A stretch of 64,000 nt of DNA from positions 1 to 64,000 of the forward strand of contig JAFAAN010000111.1 of NCBI GenBank assembly GCA_023426545.1, read 5' to 3'. Positions 48,315 to 56,269 of this stretch are shown piece after piece; position 1 is the first letter of the stretch; each line of letters begins with the position of its first letter. This DNA is from Pseudomonadota bacterium (GTDB lineage Bacteria > Myxococcota > Myxococcia > Myxococcales > Myxococcaceae). The notes under the pieces are model-generated. The model was not told the origin of the DNA. It made no database searches and saw nothing but the letters and a program-made list of their open reading frames with translations. A program made the translations under genes and the position numbers.

Positions 48315-49433
48315 ATGATCGTCATGCTCGAGCCGGACTCACCTGAGTCCGTGGTGTCCGCCGTCCTCCAGGTCGCCTCTCAGTACAAGGGGGTGACGCC
48401 GCGGACACACGTCATCGGAGGCTCCGAGTACACGATTACGGAGGTCTACCTGCTGGGGTCCACGGCCCAGGTGCCGGTGGAGCCGTTCGAGCAGATTCCC
48501 GGTGTGCGGCAGGTGGTGCGCGTCTCGCAGAAGTACCGCGTCATCGGCCGGCACAAGGGGCAGCGGACGTCCGCGGGCTTCGAGTACAACGGCATCACCT
48601 TCGATGAGCGCTCGGTGCAGGTGTTCGCCGGCCTGTGCGCGGTGGACAACCCGGAGAACGTGGACACGATGATGGCGGCGCTCGCCCGCTGCGGCATCCG
48701 CACCACGCGCATGGGGGCGTACAAGCCCCGCACCAACCCCTACGAGTTCCAGGGTCTGGGGGCCGCCTGCCTGCCGTGGGTGTTCGAGTCCGCGGGCCGG
48801 CACGGCATCAAGGTCATCGCGATGGAGGTGACGCACCCGCGTCACATCGACGAGATTCGCGATGCGCTGGAGCGCTCCGGTAACGCCACGGGCGTCATGC
48901 TCCAGGTGGGGACGCGCAACGCGCAGAACTTCGAGCTGCTCAAGAGCATTGGCCAGCAGCGCGTCTTCCCCGTGCTCTTCAAGCGCGGGATGGGCATCAC
49001 CCTGGAGGAGTCCCTCAACGCGTGCGAGTACGTGGCGAGCGAGGGCAACCCGAAGATCATCTTCTGCCTGCGCGGCGTGAAGTCGCACCTGGGGGACCCG
49101 CACCGCAACATGGTGGACTTCGCCCATGTGCCGGTGGTGCGGCGGCTGACGCGCCTGCCGGTGTGCGTGGACCCGTCGCACGCCATCGGCCAGGCCGCGA
49201 CGCCGCCGGACGGGCTGCCGGACATCTTCCACGCCATTGGCCAGGGCCTCATCGCCGGCGCGTCCATGGTGCTGGTGGACTTCCACCCGCACCCCGAGGC
49301 GGCCCTGTGCGACGGGCCTCAGGCCCTGCGGATGGAGCAGCTCCCGGCGCTCCAGCGCTACGTCAACCTGGTGCGTGGCGCGTACGACGAGGCGGTGCGC
49401 AGCGGCGACGGGCTCGGCGGCACCCCCGCCTGA
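48315..49433 (+). CDS. 3-deoxy-7-phosphoheptulonate (DAHP) synthase, AroF-like
   Basis: This is a 372-residue protein. A ferredoxin-like N-terminal domain (about 1-75; VIGGSEYTITEVYLLGS) precedes the class I-beta DAHP synthase barrel. Key residues are the metal Cys108 in AGLCAVDN (usually AGPCAVE), KPRTNPYEFQGLG for substrate binding, the metal His in VDPSHAIGQ near residue 288, and LVDFHPHPEAALCDG. In the last motif the usual Glu metal ligand (EVHP) is Asp (DFHP, near residue 322). It should catalyse the first step of the shikimate pathway. The gene is convergent with two prephenate dehydratase genes, the stops being 3 bp apart. Confidence 0.88.
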   Translation: MIVMLEPDSPESVVSAVLQVASQYKGVTPRTHVIGGSEYTITEVYLLGSTAQVPVEPFEQIPGVRQVVRVSQKYRVIGRHKGQRTSAGFEYNGITFDERSVQVFAGLCAVDNPENVDTMMAALARCGIRTTRMGAYKPRTNPYEFQGLGAACLPWVFESAGRHGIKVIAMEVTHPRHIDEIRDALERSGNATGVMLQVGTRNAQNFELLKSIGQQRVFPVLFKRGMGITLEESLNACEYVASEGNPKIIFCLRGVKSHLGDPHRNMVDFAHVPVVRRLTRLPVCVDPSHAIGQAATPPDGLPDIFHAIGQGLIAGASMVLVDFHPHPEAALCDGPQALRMEQLPALQRYVNLVRGAYDEAVRSGDGLGGTPA

Positions 49434-49436
49434 GGC

Positions 49437-50261
49437 TCACACCACCCCGTAGCTTCCGAGGACTCGAAGGGTGACGCAGGCGGCCTGGGCGGCGTCCACC
49501 GCCTCGCGCACCCGCGGGTCCTCCAACGCGCCGTCCACGTCCAGGCACCAGACGTACTCCCACGCGCGGCGCTGCGGCCGGGACTCCAGCCGCGCCACGT
49601 TGAGGCCGCGCGAGGAGAAGGCGCTCAGCACGCGGTACAGCGCGCCCGGCCCGTTCTCCGTGGTGAAGGCCAGCGCCGTCTTCCGGCGCGTCCACGCCCG
49701 CAGGGGCGCGGGCCCCAGGGCGAGGAAGCGCGTGTGGTTGTCCGGCGAGTCCTCCACGCCTTCCTCCAGCACCGTCAGGCCATACAGCGACGCGGACATG
49801 TGGCTGGCGATGGCGGCCGTGTGGGGCGGCGCCTCCTCGGCCACCTTCCGAGCGGCGATGGCCGTGTTCGTCTCCGGCACCGGGGTGATGCCGCGCCGCC
49901 GCAGGTAGGCCGCGCACTGCACCAGGGCCTGCGGATGGGAGAGGGCGCGCTGGATGTCCTCCAGCCTCTGGCCCGGTGGCGCCAGCAGGCAGTGACGGAT
50001 GCGCAGGGACAGCTCGCCCGTCACCGGCAGGTCGTGCTCCAGCAGCAGGTCCACCGTCTCCGCCACCGGGCCGCCGAGCGAGCTCTCCACCGGCACCACG
50101 CCGCCGTCGACGCGGCCCTCGGCCACGGCCTCGAAGACGGCGCGGAAGGTGGGGCAGGGGACGGCCTCCACGTCCGGGCCATGGAGCACGCGCAGGGCCT
50201 CTTCTCCGTAGGCGCCGGGCTCGCCCTGGAAGGCGATGCGGCGCCGGAGCGGCTCAGCCAT
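49437..50261 (-). CDS. pheA: Prephenate dehydratase
   Basis: This 274-residue protein has the prephenate dehydratase domain at about 1-180, with IAFQGEPGAYGEEAL, VPVESSLGGPVAETVDLL, LSHPQALVQCAAYL and the signature NHTRF. A C-terminal ACT domain (TTENGPGALYRVLSAFSSRG, then LESRPQRRAWEYVWCLD) binds phenylalanine for feedback control. It converts prephenate to phenylpyruvate. It overlaps the preceding chorismate mutase/prephenate dehydratase gene by 8 bp. Two such genes in tandem are unusual. Confidence 0.93.
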   Translation of the reverse strand: MAEPLRRRIAFQGEPGAYGEEALRVLHGPDVEAVPCPTFRAVFEAVAEGRVDGGVVPVESSLGGPVAETVDLLLEHDLPVTGELSLRIRHCLLAPPGQRLEDIQRALSHPQALVQCAAYLRRRGITPVPETNTAIAARKVAEEAPPHTAAIASHMSASLYGLTVLEEGVEDSPDNHTRFLALGPAPLRAWTRRKTALAFTTENGPGALYRVLSAFSSRGLNVARLESRPQRRAWEYVWCLDVDGALEDPRVREAVDAAQAACVTLRVLGSYGVV

Positions 50262-51393
50262 GAGGGGCCTCCGCGCGGGCGTAGGTCCCCAGCACGCGCA
50301 GCGACGAGGTGAGGGGGCGGATGTCCTCCAGCGCTGCGGACACCGCCGCGGAGGCGGCGTGGCCCTCCACGTCCAGATAGAAGCGGTACTGCCACGGCTG
50401 CCCGGGAATGGGGCGTGACTCCAGCTTGCTCAGGTTCACCCCGCGCAGCGTGAGCCGCTGGAGCATCTCTCCCAGCATGCCGGGCCGGTGCTCCAGGACC
50501 ACCAGCAGGGACGTCTTGCAGGGCACACCGGGCGCCAGGGGCGTGGCCTCGCGGCCGACCTCCACGAAGCGCGTGTAGTCGAAGGCCGGCTGCAGGTCCC
50601 ACGCGAGCACCTCCAGGCCGAAGCGCTGCGCGGCCGTCTCGCTGGCGATGGCCGCCACCGAGGCGTCATTGCGCTCGCGGACCTTCTGCGCCGCGCCGCC
50701 GGTGTCCACGTCCGGCACCGCGCGGGCCCAGGGCACCTTCTCCCGGAGGAACGTCTCGCACTGCGCCAGGGCCTGCGGATGCGAGAGCACCTCGCGCAGG
50801 CCCTCGAGCTTCGAGCCCGGCAGGCCGAGCAGCCGGTGGTCCACCTGGCTGACCAGCTCCGCGGTGATGACCACGCCGCCCTCGGCGAGCAGGTCGTAGG
50901 TCTCGTTCATGCTGCCCGCGGTGGTGTTCTCGATGGGCAGCAGCACCAGGTCCTGCTCGCCGCGGCGGAGCGCCTCCACGGCCTCCCGGGCATGGTCGAA
51001 GCCGGTGAGCAGCACGCCGCCGCTGCGGTGCGCGTAGCGCTGACGCGCGGCCAGGTGGCTGTACGAGCCCTCCACGCCGGGGTAGCCCACGCGCAGGGGC
51101 GTGGAGTCCAGGCGGGTGACCAGCTCGTGCTGCCGGGCCACGGACATGTCGATGAAGAGGCGCCAGATGCGCTCCACCTCATGTGGATCCAACCCGTGCT
51201 CGGCCGCGCGGGTGCGGATGCGGCGCAGGAGCAGGTCCTCGCGGCGCTGGTCCCGGAAGGGCGCGGCCGCGGCCAGCTTGGCCCGGGCCACGTCGTCCGC
51301 CAGGTCCATGCGGCGGCGGAGCGCGTCGAGGATCTCCTCGTCGATGCGCTCGATGGACGTCCGGATGGCGTCGAGGTCGGGGAGGGTGGTCAT
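50254..51393 (-). CDS. pheA: Bifunctional chorismate mutase/prephenate dehydratase (P-protein)
   Basis: This 379-residue protein reads from ATG 51393. The first 90 residues are an AroQ-type chorismate mutase (IRTSIERIDEEILDALRRRM, with VARAKL). The dehydratase domain follows (VGYPGVEGSYSHLAA, LPIENTTAGSMNETYDLL, SHPQALAQCETFL, FDYTRF). A C-terminal ACT domain has LEHRPGMLGEMLQRLTLRG and LESRPIPGQPWQYRFYLD. It turns chorismate into phenylpyruvate in two steps. Its ATG shares one base with the GNAT gene stop upstream, and its end overlaps the second dehydratase, so the three genes form a tightly coupled operon. Confidence 0.93.
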   Translation of the reverse strand: MTTLPDLDAIRTSIERIDEEILDALRRRMDLADDVARAKLAAAAPFRDQRREDLLLRRIRTRAAEHGLDPHEVERIWRLFIDMSVARQHELVTRLDSTPLRVGYPGVEGSYSHLAARQRYAHRSGGVLLTGFDHAREAVEALRRGEQDLVLLPIENTTAGSMNETYDLLAEGGVVITAELVSQVDHRLLGLPGSKLEGLREVLSHPQALAQCETFLREKVPWARAVPDVDTGGAAQKVRERNDASVAAIASETAAQRFGLEVLAWDLQPAFDYTRFVEVGREATPLAPGVPCKTSLLVVLEHRPGMLGEMLQRLTLRGVNLSKLESRPIPGQPWQYRFYLDVEGHAASAAVSAALEDIRPLTSSLRVLGTYARAEAPHG

Positions 51394-51848
51394 CAGGAGG
51401 TCTCGAGGTTGCGCCACATGAGGTGGTGCGGCCCGATGCCGGGGAGGTCGAAGGGCTCGCCCCGCTGGGAGAAGCCCTGCGCCTGGTAGAAGCCCGACGC
51501 CGTCAGACGCGCGTTGCACCACACCTGGGAACCGCCTTGCTGCGCTGCATGGTCCATGCAGGCCTTCAGGAGGGCGACGCCATGGCCGTGGCCGCGCAGG
51601 GAGGGGTCCACGGCCATGCCGCGCAGCCGCCACGCCGTGGTAGCGCGCAGCGCGTCGGGTGGCGGCTCGCGGTAGAGCGAGGCCACGCCCACCAGGCGCC
51701 CCGACAGGAAGGCACCCAGGTGGAGCGTGTCCCCGTCGTCGTCGCCCGGGTAGGTAGACATCTCCGGGGGCTGGTTGGGGCGGAGGACGGCGTGGCGCAG
51801 GCCGCGCGTCTCCTGGGCCGGAATCCTGCGGATATCGGTGGCGCTCAC
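51393..51848 (-). CDS. GNAT family N-acetyltransferase
   Basis: This 151-residue protein starts MSATDIRRIPAQETRGLRHAV. The acetyl-CoA site is LRGMAVDPSLRGHGHGVALLKACMDHA near residue 75 (quoted in part elsewhere in the family as RGxGxG/A), and the C-terminus has CNARLTASGFYQAQGF. The acceptor is unknown. It is the first gene of a coupled operon with the two prephenate dehydratase genes, but that does not reveal the substrate. Confidence 0.88.
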   Translation of the reverse strand: MSATDIRRIPAQETRGLRHAVLRPNQPPEMSTYPGDDDGDTLHLGAFLSGRLVGVASLYREPPPDALRATTAWRLRGMAVDPSLRGHGHGVALLKACMDHAAQQGGSQVWCNARLTASGFYQAQGFSQRGEPFDLPGIGPHHLMWRNLETS

Positions 51849-51896
51849 GGCGGCGGAGTATGCCCGCGGGGGGAGCGCCCTACCAGTGTCGCGGTA

Positions 51897-52325
51897 CTAC
51901 TTCGGCAGGGCTGTCTTGCCCAGCTTCAGCACCTGCTTGAAGTGCGTGGCGGTGACGGGGGCCACGCTCAGCCGGCCGCGGGTGACCAGGGGGAAGTCGC
52001 TCAGCGAGGCGGTGGCCTTGATGGTGGCCAGGCTCACCGGCTGGGTGAACGCCGTGACGGGGCCCATGGCCGTGGCGGCCCAGTCCTCGCCGGGCGCGGT
52101 GGAGTCCGGACCGGGGAGCGAGAGGACCTGGGCCACGCCCACCACGGCCTTGTCCTCGTTGGAGTGGTAGTAGAGGCACAGGTCGCCGGGCTTCATGGCC
52201 CGGATGTTGTTGCGTGCCTCGTAGTTGCGCACGCCCGTCCACTCCGTCTCCCCGTCCTTCTCCAACTGCGAGTAGGCATAGACGGAGGGTTCGCTCTTGA
52301 TGAGCCAGTACTGAGGCTTAGCCAT
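51897..52325 (-). CDS. EVE domain protein
   Basis: This 142-residue protein consists of a single EVE domain: YWLIKSEPSVYAYSQLEKDG, WTGVRNYEARNNIRAMKPGDL, YYHSNEDKAVVGVAQV, and an ending with LPLVTRG-type sequence (DFPLVTRGRLSVAPVT). EVE domains share the PUA/YTH fold and bind modified bases in RNA or DNA. It lies 48 bp upstream of the GNAT gene on the same strand. Confidence 0.92.
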   Translation of the reverse strand: MAKPQYWLIKSEPSVYAYSQLEKDGETEWTGVRNYEARNNIRAMKPGDLCLYYHSNEDKAVVGVAQVLSLPGPDSTAPGEDWAATAMGPVTAFTQPVSLATIKATASLSDFPLVTRGRLSVAPVTATHFKQVLKLGKTALPK

Positions 52326-52449
52326 GGCGGCGCACCATAGAGCAGGGCCGGGCGCTGGAGGCCAGCGCCTTCGAGCGAAACCGCTCCAGGGGGCCGTCAG
52401 AGGCCCGGCGCCAGGACGCCAGCGCCAGGCCTCTTCCGTTCGAGTCCGA

Positions 52450-52677
52450 CTACGCCTGCTTCGCGACGCTGGTCGCCGTCGTCGCCGGAGCCTTGCCGGT
52501 GAGCAGCGCGCTGCTGGCGTACAGCGCCAGCCCCACCGCTGCGACCACCGCGGCCTCCATCCGCGCCGCGAAGGCCACGCCCATCAGGGTCATGGCTCCA
52601 GTGCCCATCGCGAACGACGCCGCCACCGCACCTGCCGCCTTCCTCATCCGTCCAGCCCCCCGTTCTCGTGAGCGCAT
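52450..52677 (-). CDS. Small two-helix membrane protein, unknown function
   Basis: This protein is 75 residues from ATG 52677, or 65 residues from ATG 52647, which follows GGGGGG more closely. It is almost all hydrophobic Ala/Val/Gly, with two membrane segments (AVAASFAMGTGAMTLMGVAF and AAVVAAVGLALYASSALL) and a short Thr/Ala/Lys-rich tail. I recognise no family. It is transcribed away from the exo operon. Confidence 0.5.
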   Translation of the reverse strand: MRSRERGAGRMRKAAGAVAASFAMGTGAMTLMGVAFAARMEAAVVAAVGLALYASSALLTGKAPATTATSVAKQA

Positions 52678-52858
52678 CACGCGTTGTGGACTTGCGTACC
52701 TCACGCGAGCCTCAATCCAAGACGCGTGCCATGCACCGTGCGCCTGAAATGGGAACCCCGGGGGGATGTGGAGGGAAAAGCCGTTCCCAGACCAGGGAAC
52801 TGTCTGAAGAAAGCACTGGGTGCGACGCGGGGACGATGCCGGAAAAATTTCCTGAACC

Positions 52859-52914
52859 CCATGGGCTTTCCCAGGAGGGCAGTTCGTAACCCACTGCGAT
52901 CCATGGGCTTTCCC
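52859..52914. repeat. 14-bp direct repeat CCATGGGCTTTCCC x2 upstream of the exo promoter
   Basis: CCATGGGCTTTCCC occurs at 52859-52872 and 52901-52914, start-to-start distance 42 bp, about four helical turns. Both lie just upstream of the sigma-54 element, so they would sit on the same DNA face. They are candidate activator-binding sites; the second copy is rather close to the promoter for a classic enhancer. Confidence 0.5.
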
Positions 52915-52927
52915 TCCCTCTGGTACG

Positions 52928-52943
52928 TGGCACACGCGCTGCT
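52928..52943 (+). promoter_or_regulatory. Candidate sigma-54 promoter of the exo operon
   Basis: TGGCACACGCGCTGCT matches the -24/-12 pattern: a full TGGCAC, then GC exactly 10 bp after the invariant GG. The -12 part reads CTGCT, one change from TTGCT. It is 78 bp upstream of the exoA start codon. In M. xanthus an NtrC-type activator, Nla6, is reported to act on exo, which fits such a promoter. Confidence 0.65.
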
Positions 52944-53021
52944 AAGGCAACGCCCCCGGAAGCAACCTCCGGCCGTGGGTGGGCCGGGCGCGAGACACAC
53001 GCTTTCGAGGGAGACGGGACG

Positions 53022-53594
53022 ATGGGGAAGACGAGCGCGGGGTTCTGGACGGTGTTGGGCGTTCTGCTCCTGGGGGGCTGCGCGCACCAGCCGCGGTTGA
53101 AGGTGGACAACACCGAGCAGCCCTACCGGATTGGCCGCGAGGACGTACTGGACATCGCCGTGTGGCGTGACCCGGAGCTGTCCCGGACGCTGCCTGTTCG
53201 TCCGGATGGCTACATCTCCATGCCCATGGTGGGCGAGGTCCACGCGGCGGGCAAGACGCCCACGGAGCTGGCCGAGTCCCTCAAGGAGGTGTTCCAGCCG
53301 TACGTGCAGGAGCCGCGCGTGACGGTCATCGTCCGCGAGGTGAACAGCAGCCGCGTGTTCGTCACGGGCGAGGTGGCCCATCCGGGCGCCTATCCCCTGC
53401 GGGGCCGCGTGTCGTTGCTGCAAGCCATTGCCCTGGCGGGGGGCTTCACGGACTTCGCCAACTCGGATGGCATCGTGGTCATCCGCTCCGACAGCAACGG
53501 CGGGCAGATTCCGGTGCGCTACCGCGACCTCATCTCTCCGGACGGCGGACACGAGCTCATGCTCCGCCCGGGGGACACCATCGTCGTGCCGTGA
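53022..53594 (+). CDS. exoA: Polysaccharide export lipoprotein ExoA (Wza-like)
   Basis: This 190-residue protein has a lipoprotein signal (VLGVLLLGGCAHQ) with the lipidated Cys20. The polysaccharide export domain follows (YRIGREDVLDIAVWRDPEL, RPDGYISMPMVGEVHAAGKT), then one SLBB domain (SRVFVTGEVAHPGAYPLRG). It is about half the length of E. coli Wza and lacks the C-terminal helix that forms Wza's outer-membrane pore, so it should need a separate barrel, probably ExoB next door. The name follows the M. xanthus exo operon, where this gene is also called fdgA. Confidence 0.9.
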   Translation: MGKTSAGFWTVLGVLLLGGCAHQPRLKVDNTEQPYRIGREDVLDIAVWRDPELSRTLPVRPDGYISMPMVGEVHAAGKTPTELAESLKEVFQPYVQEPRVTVIVREVNSSRVFVTGEVAHPGAYPLRGRVSLLQAIALAGGFTDFANSDGIVVIRSDSNGGQIPVRYRDLISPDGGHELMLRPGDTIVVP

Positions 53595-53659
53595 GGTGGG
53601 GTGAGGCCCCGGGAGAGGTGGACGTGGATGGCGGCTGACGAGCGGGACGGAGGGCGGCG

Positions 53660-54805
53660 GTGAAGGTCAACTGGAGGAAGTGGCTGCTTGCGGGCCTGAT
53701 GATGGCTGCTCCCACCGCGCAGGGCGCGACCCTCTGGGAGCCCCGGCTGCGGCTGATGGCCGAGGAGCGGTTCGACGACGACCTCCGGCTGGGCGGCGAC
53801 GGCGCCGGCCAGCTGATGACGAAGCTGACGCCCCGGCTGGGGCTGGAGGCGAAGGACGCGCGGCTCACGCTGGACAGCTTCTACGCGGCCGACCTGCTGA
53901 TGCGGCACGGCTCGGGCAGGACGACGGTGGACCACCGGGGCGGGCTCGAGGTCCGGCGCCTGCTGTCTCGAACGCTGCGGCTGGATGGCGCCGTGCGGGT
54001 GTTCCGCGTCACAGACCCCAGCTCGCTGCCGCGCGACGGCCTGGCGCGCTCCACGCAGCCCACGTTCTTCACGCAGGCGACGGTGGGCGTGACGCACCGG
54101 ATGACGCAGCGGCTGGACCTCCGCGCGGGCTACCGCTTCGAGGTGGTGCGCATCCTCGACGTCGGCCAGCGCGCGGGCTACGCGCACACGCCGTCACTGG
54201 AGGCGTGGTACCGCACCACGCGGCGGCTCAGCCTGGGCCTGGAGTACCGGTACCAGGGGTTCCTCTACGAGGGGACGATGAGCCAGGCGCATGGCGCGGC
54301 GCTGGGCTTGCGGTACCGGCTGACGCGGCCGACCACCCTCACCGTCCGCGGCGGCCCCGTGCGGTACCTGGCGCCGCTGAGCGCGGCGGGGGGCTGGGTG
54401 CCTCGGGTGAACGTGGAGCTGCAGCGTGAAGGCGAGCACTTCGACCTGGGCGTGTCGTTGGGACATGACCTGGTGGGCGCCAACGGCTTCACGAACGCGC
54501 TGTGGGCGGACTACGCGTCGGTGATGCTGGCGCGCCGCTTCACCCAGAAGCTCGCGGTTTTTGGCGCGGCCAGCTTCTTCCGCAACGGGCAGGCCCCGTC
54601 GGTGGATTGGGCCGTGTTCAGGGGGGCGCCGCAGGTGTCGCAGGGCTACGCGGTGAGTGGTGGCGTGGAGTACCGCATCGACCAGCGCCTGTCGGCGCAG
54701 GGGGCGGTGGATCGAATCGCACAGGTGGGGCTGGCGGATTCGGCGGGCGCGGGGGACCTGACGCGCAACGTGTTCGCCGTCCGGTTGGTGGTGACGCCTT
54801 GGTAG
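53660..54805 (+). CDS. exoB: Outer-membrane beta-barrel protein ExoB
   Basis: This 381-residue protein starts at GTG 53660. A signal peptide (WLLAGLMMAAPTAQGA) is followed by alternating hydrophobic/polar strands throughout (RLTLDSFYAADLLMRH, LDLRAGYRFEVVRI, LSLGLEYRYQGFLYEG) and a terminal strand ending in VRLVVTPW, an aromatic barrel-type C-terminus. In M. xanthus the product is proposed to be the Wzp-type barrel that completes the export channel with the short Wza-like lipoprotein. The position directly after exoA supports this. Confidence 0.85.
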   Translation: MKVNWRKWLLAGLMMAAPTAQGATLWEPRLRLMAEERFDDDLRLGGDGAGQLMTKLTPRLGLEAKDARLTLDSFYAADLLMRHGSGRTTVDHRGGLEVRRLLSRTLRLDGAVRVFRVTDPSSLPRDGLARSTQPTFFTQATVGVTHRMTQRLDLRAGYRFEVVRILDVGQRAGYAHTPSLEAWYRTTRRLSLGLEYRYQGFLYEGTMSQAHGAALGLRYRLTRPTTLTVRGGPVRYLAPLSAAGGWVPRVNVELQREGEHFDLGVSLGHDLVGANGFTNALWADYASVMLARRFTQKLAVFGAASFFRNGQAPSVDWAVFRGAPQVSQGYAVSGGVEYRIDQRLSAQGAVDRIAQVGLADSAGAGDLTRNVFAVRLVVTPW

Positions 54806-54837
54806 GCACATCGCGAGGGATGGAGGAGGAGCGGAAC

Positions 54838-56247
54838 ATGGAGCGAGGGATGACGGCAGACCAGCTTCTGGCGGCGCTGTGGCGGCGCAAGGCTTTGGTC
54901 GGTGCCATCGCAGCAGTGGTCTTCGTGGTGGGGGCAGCCATCGTGATGACCCGGCCCAGCATTTACGAGGCATCCGTGGTCGTCCGTGTGGAGCCGCAGC
55001 GGCCGGGCGAGGAGATGGTGCAGCGCACGGTGAGTGAGATCATCGAGCAGCGGCTGCTTACCGTGCGCCAGGAGCTGCTGGCGCGTCCGATGCTCCAGAA
55101 GGCCATCGAGGAGATGAACCTCTATCCGGACATCGTGTCCGAGAAGGGCATGGAGGTCGCCGTCGCGCAGATGCGCAAGGACCTCACGGTGCGGGTGGAG
55201 GGGGAGACGGCGTTCGAGCTCACGTATGCGAACCGCGACCCGCAGGTGGCGGCGCAGGTGGCCAACCGCCTGCCGGCCATCTTTTCCGATGAGACGCTCA
55301 AGATTCGCCAGGCGCAGGCGGCGCGCGCCACCGAGCTCTTCAACGAGGAGATGGCGCAGCTGGGGCAGGCCGTGAGCGCGTGGGAGCGGAAGATCTCCCA
55401 GTTCAAGGTGGACCACCTGGGCGAGCTGCCCGAGCAGATGGAGATGAACATGCGCGGCCTGGAGCGCGTGTCGCACCAGCTCCAGACGAAGTCCGAGGAG
55501 CTGCGTGTCGCCGAGGCCCGGCGCTCGGACCTGGCGCGGGCCCGCAACGCGGTGGACAGCGAGGCGGGCCGGCTGGAGGCCGCGGAGAACGGCCTCACGC
55601 GCTCCCTGGTGAACGCGCGCACCACCTGGACGGATGACCACCCGGAGGTGAAGCGCTTGCAGACGGAGCTGGACGGCATGTCGGCCCGCCGCAAGGAGGC
55701 CGAGAACCGTCTGTGGGCGGAGCGCGCCGAGCGCACCCGCGTGGCGTCGCTGATCGACACCATCCAGAAGGAGATCCAGGACCTCCAGAAGCAGGCCGAG
55801 GCCTACCAGGCCCGGCTCGACAACACCCCGCGCTGGGCGCACGAGCTGGCGGTGATGAACCGCGACTATGAGATCGCGCGCACCAAGTACCAGAGCGTGG
55901 TGAGCCGCAAGGTGGAGGCGGAGATCGCGCAGGAGCTGGAGGCCAAGAGCGCCAAGAGCCTGTTCAACGCCATCTCCCCCGCGGGTGTGCCGGCGACCCC
56001 GGCCCGGCCAGACCGCATGACGGGCATGCTCATCGTGTCCCTGCTGGCCCTGGGCCTGGGGGTGCTGACGGGCGCTGTGCTGGAGATGCGCGACGACAGC
56101 CTGCGCGACGGCCTGGAGGTCCGGCAGCGCCTGACGCTGCCTGTCCTGGCCGTGGTCCCGGAAATGCAGGGCAAGACGGAGCGGCGGATTCTGATGCCGG
56201 CTTCAGGGGCTCGGAACAGCGTATCGAACCCCACGTCGTTGAACTGA
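54838..56247 (+). CDS. exoC: Polysaccharide co-polymerase ExoC (Wzz/Wzc N-terminal type)
   Basis: This 469-residue protein reads from ATG 54838, with GGAGGAG 7 bp upstream; an ATG at 54820 is possible. A Wzz-type start (TADQLLAALWRRKALVGAIAAVVFVVGAAIV) carries the first membrane segment (quoted in part). A long periplasmic coiled coil runs from about 150 to 370. The GNVR-like region includes YEIARTKYQSVVSRKVEAEIA, and a second membrane segment (GMLIVSLLALGLGVLTGAVL) follows. It has no kinase domain; that is supplied by ExoD. It should set chain length and link polymerisation to export. Confidence 0.92.
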   Translation: MERGMTADQLLAALWRRKALVGAIAAVVFVVGAAIVMTRPSIYEASVVVRVEPQRPGEEMVQRTVSEIIEQRLLTVRQELLARPMLQKAIEEMNLYPDIVSEKGMEVAVAQMRKDLTVRVEGETAFELTYANRDPQVAAQVANRLPAIFSDETLKIRQAQAARATELFNEEMAQLGQAVSAWERKISQFKVDHLGELPEQMEMNMRGLERVSHQLQTKSEELRVAEARRSDLARARNAVDSEAGRLEAAENGLTRSLVNARTTWTDDHPEVKRLQTELDGMSARRKEAENRLWAERAERTRVASLIDTIQKEIQDLQKQAEAYQARLDNTPRWAHELAVMNRDYEIARTKYQSVVSRKVEAEIAQELEAKSAKSLFNAISPAGVPATPARPDRMTGMLIVSLLALGLGVLTGAVLEMRDDSLRDGLEVRQRLTLPVLAVVPEMQGKTERRILMPASGARNSVSNPTSLN

Positions 56248-56269
56248 GTCTCGCCGGAAAGGATGGAGG

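Larger units (their letters stand above)
52678..53021 (+). promoter_or_regulatory. exo operon control region
   Basis: This gap of about 340 bp ahead of exoA contains a sigma-54 promoter candidate and a pair of 14-bp direct repeats, both listed separately. It also has several short GGGAA/TTCCC patches (around 52750-52800) that could be activator sites. In M. xanthus the exo operon is developmentally controlled through enhancer-binding activators, which fits this arrangement. Confidence 0.6.

Noticed and set aside
54502..54837. Possible long N-terminal extension of exoC
   Set aside because: It overlaps the end of exoB in another frame and has no domain. ATG 54838 has a strong ribosome site and gives the normal Wzz start.
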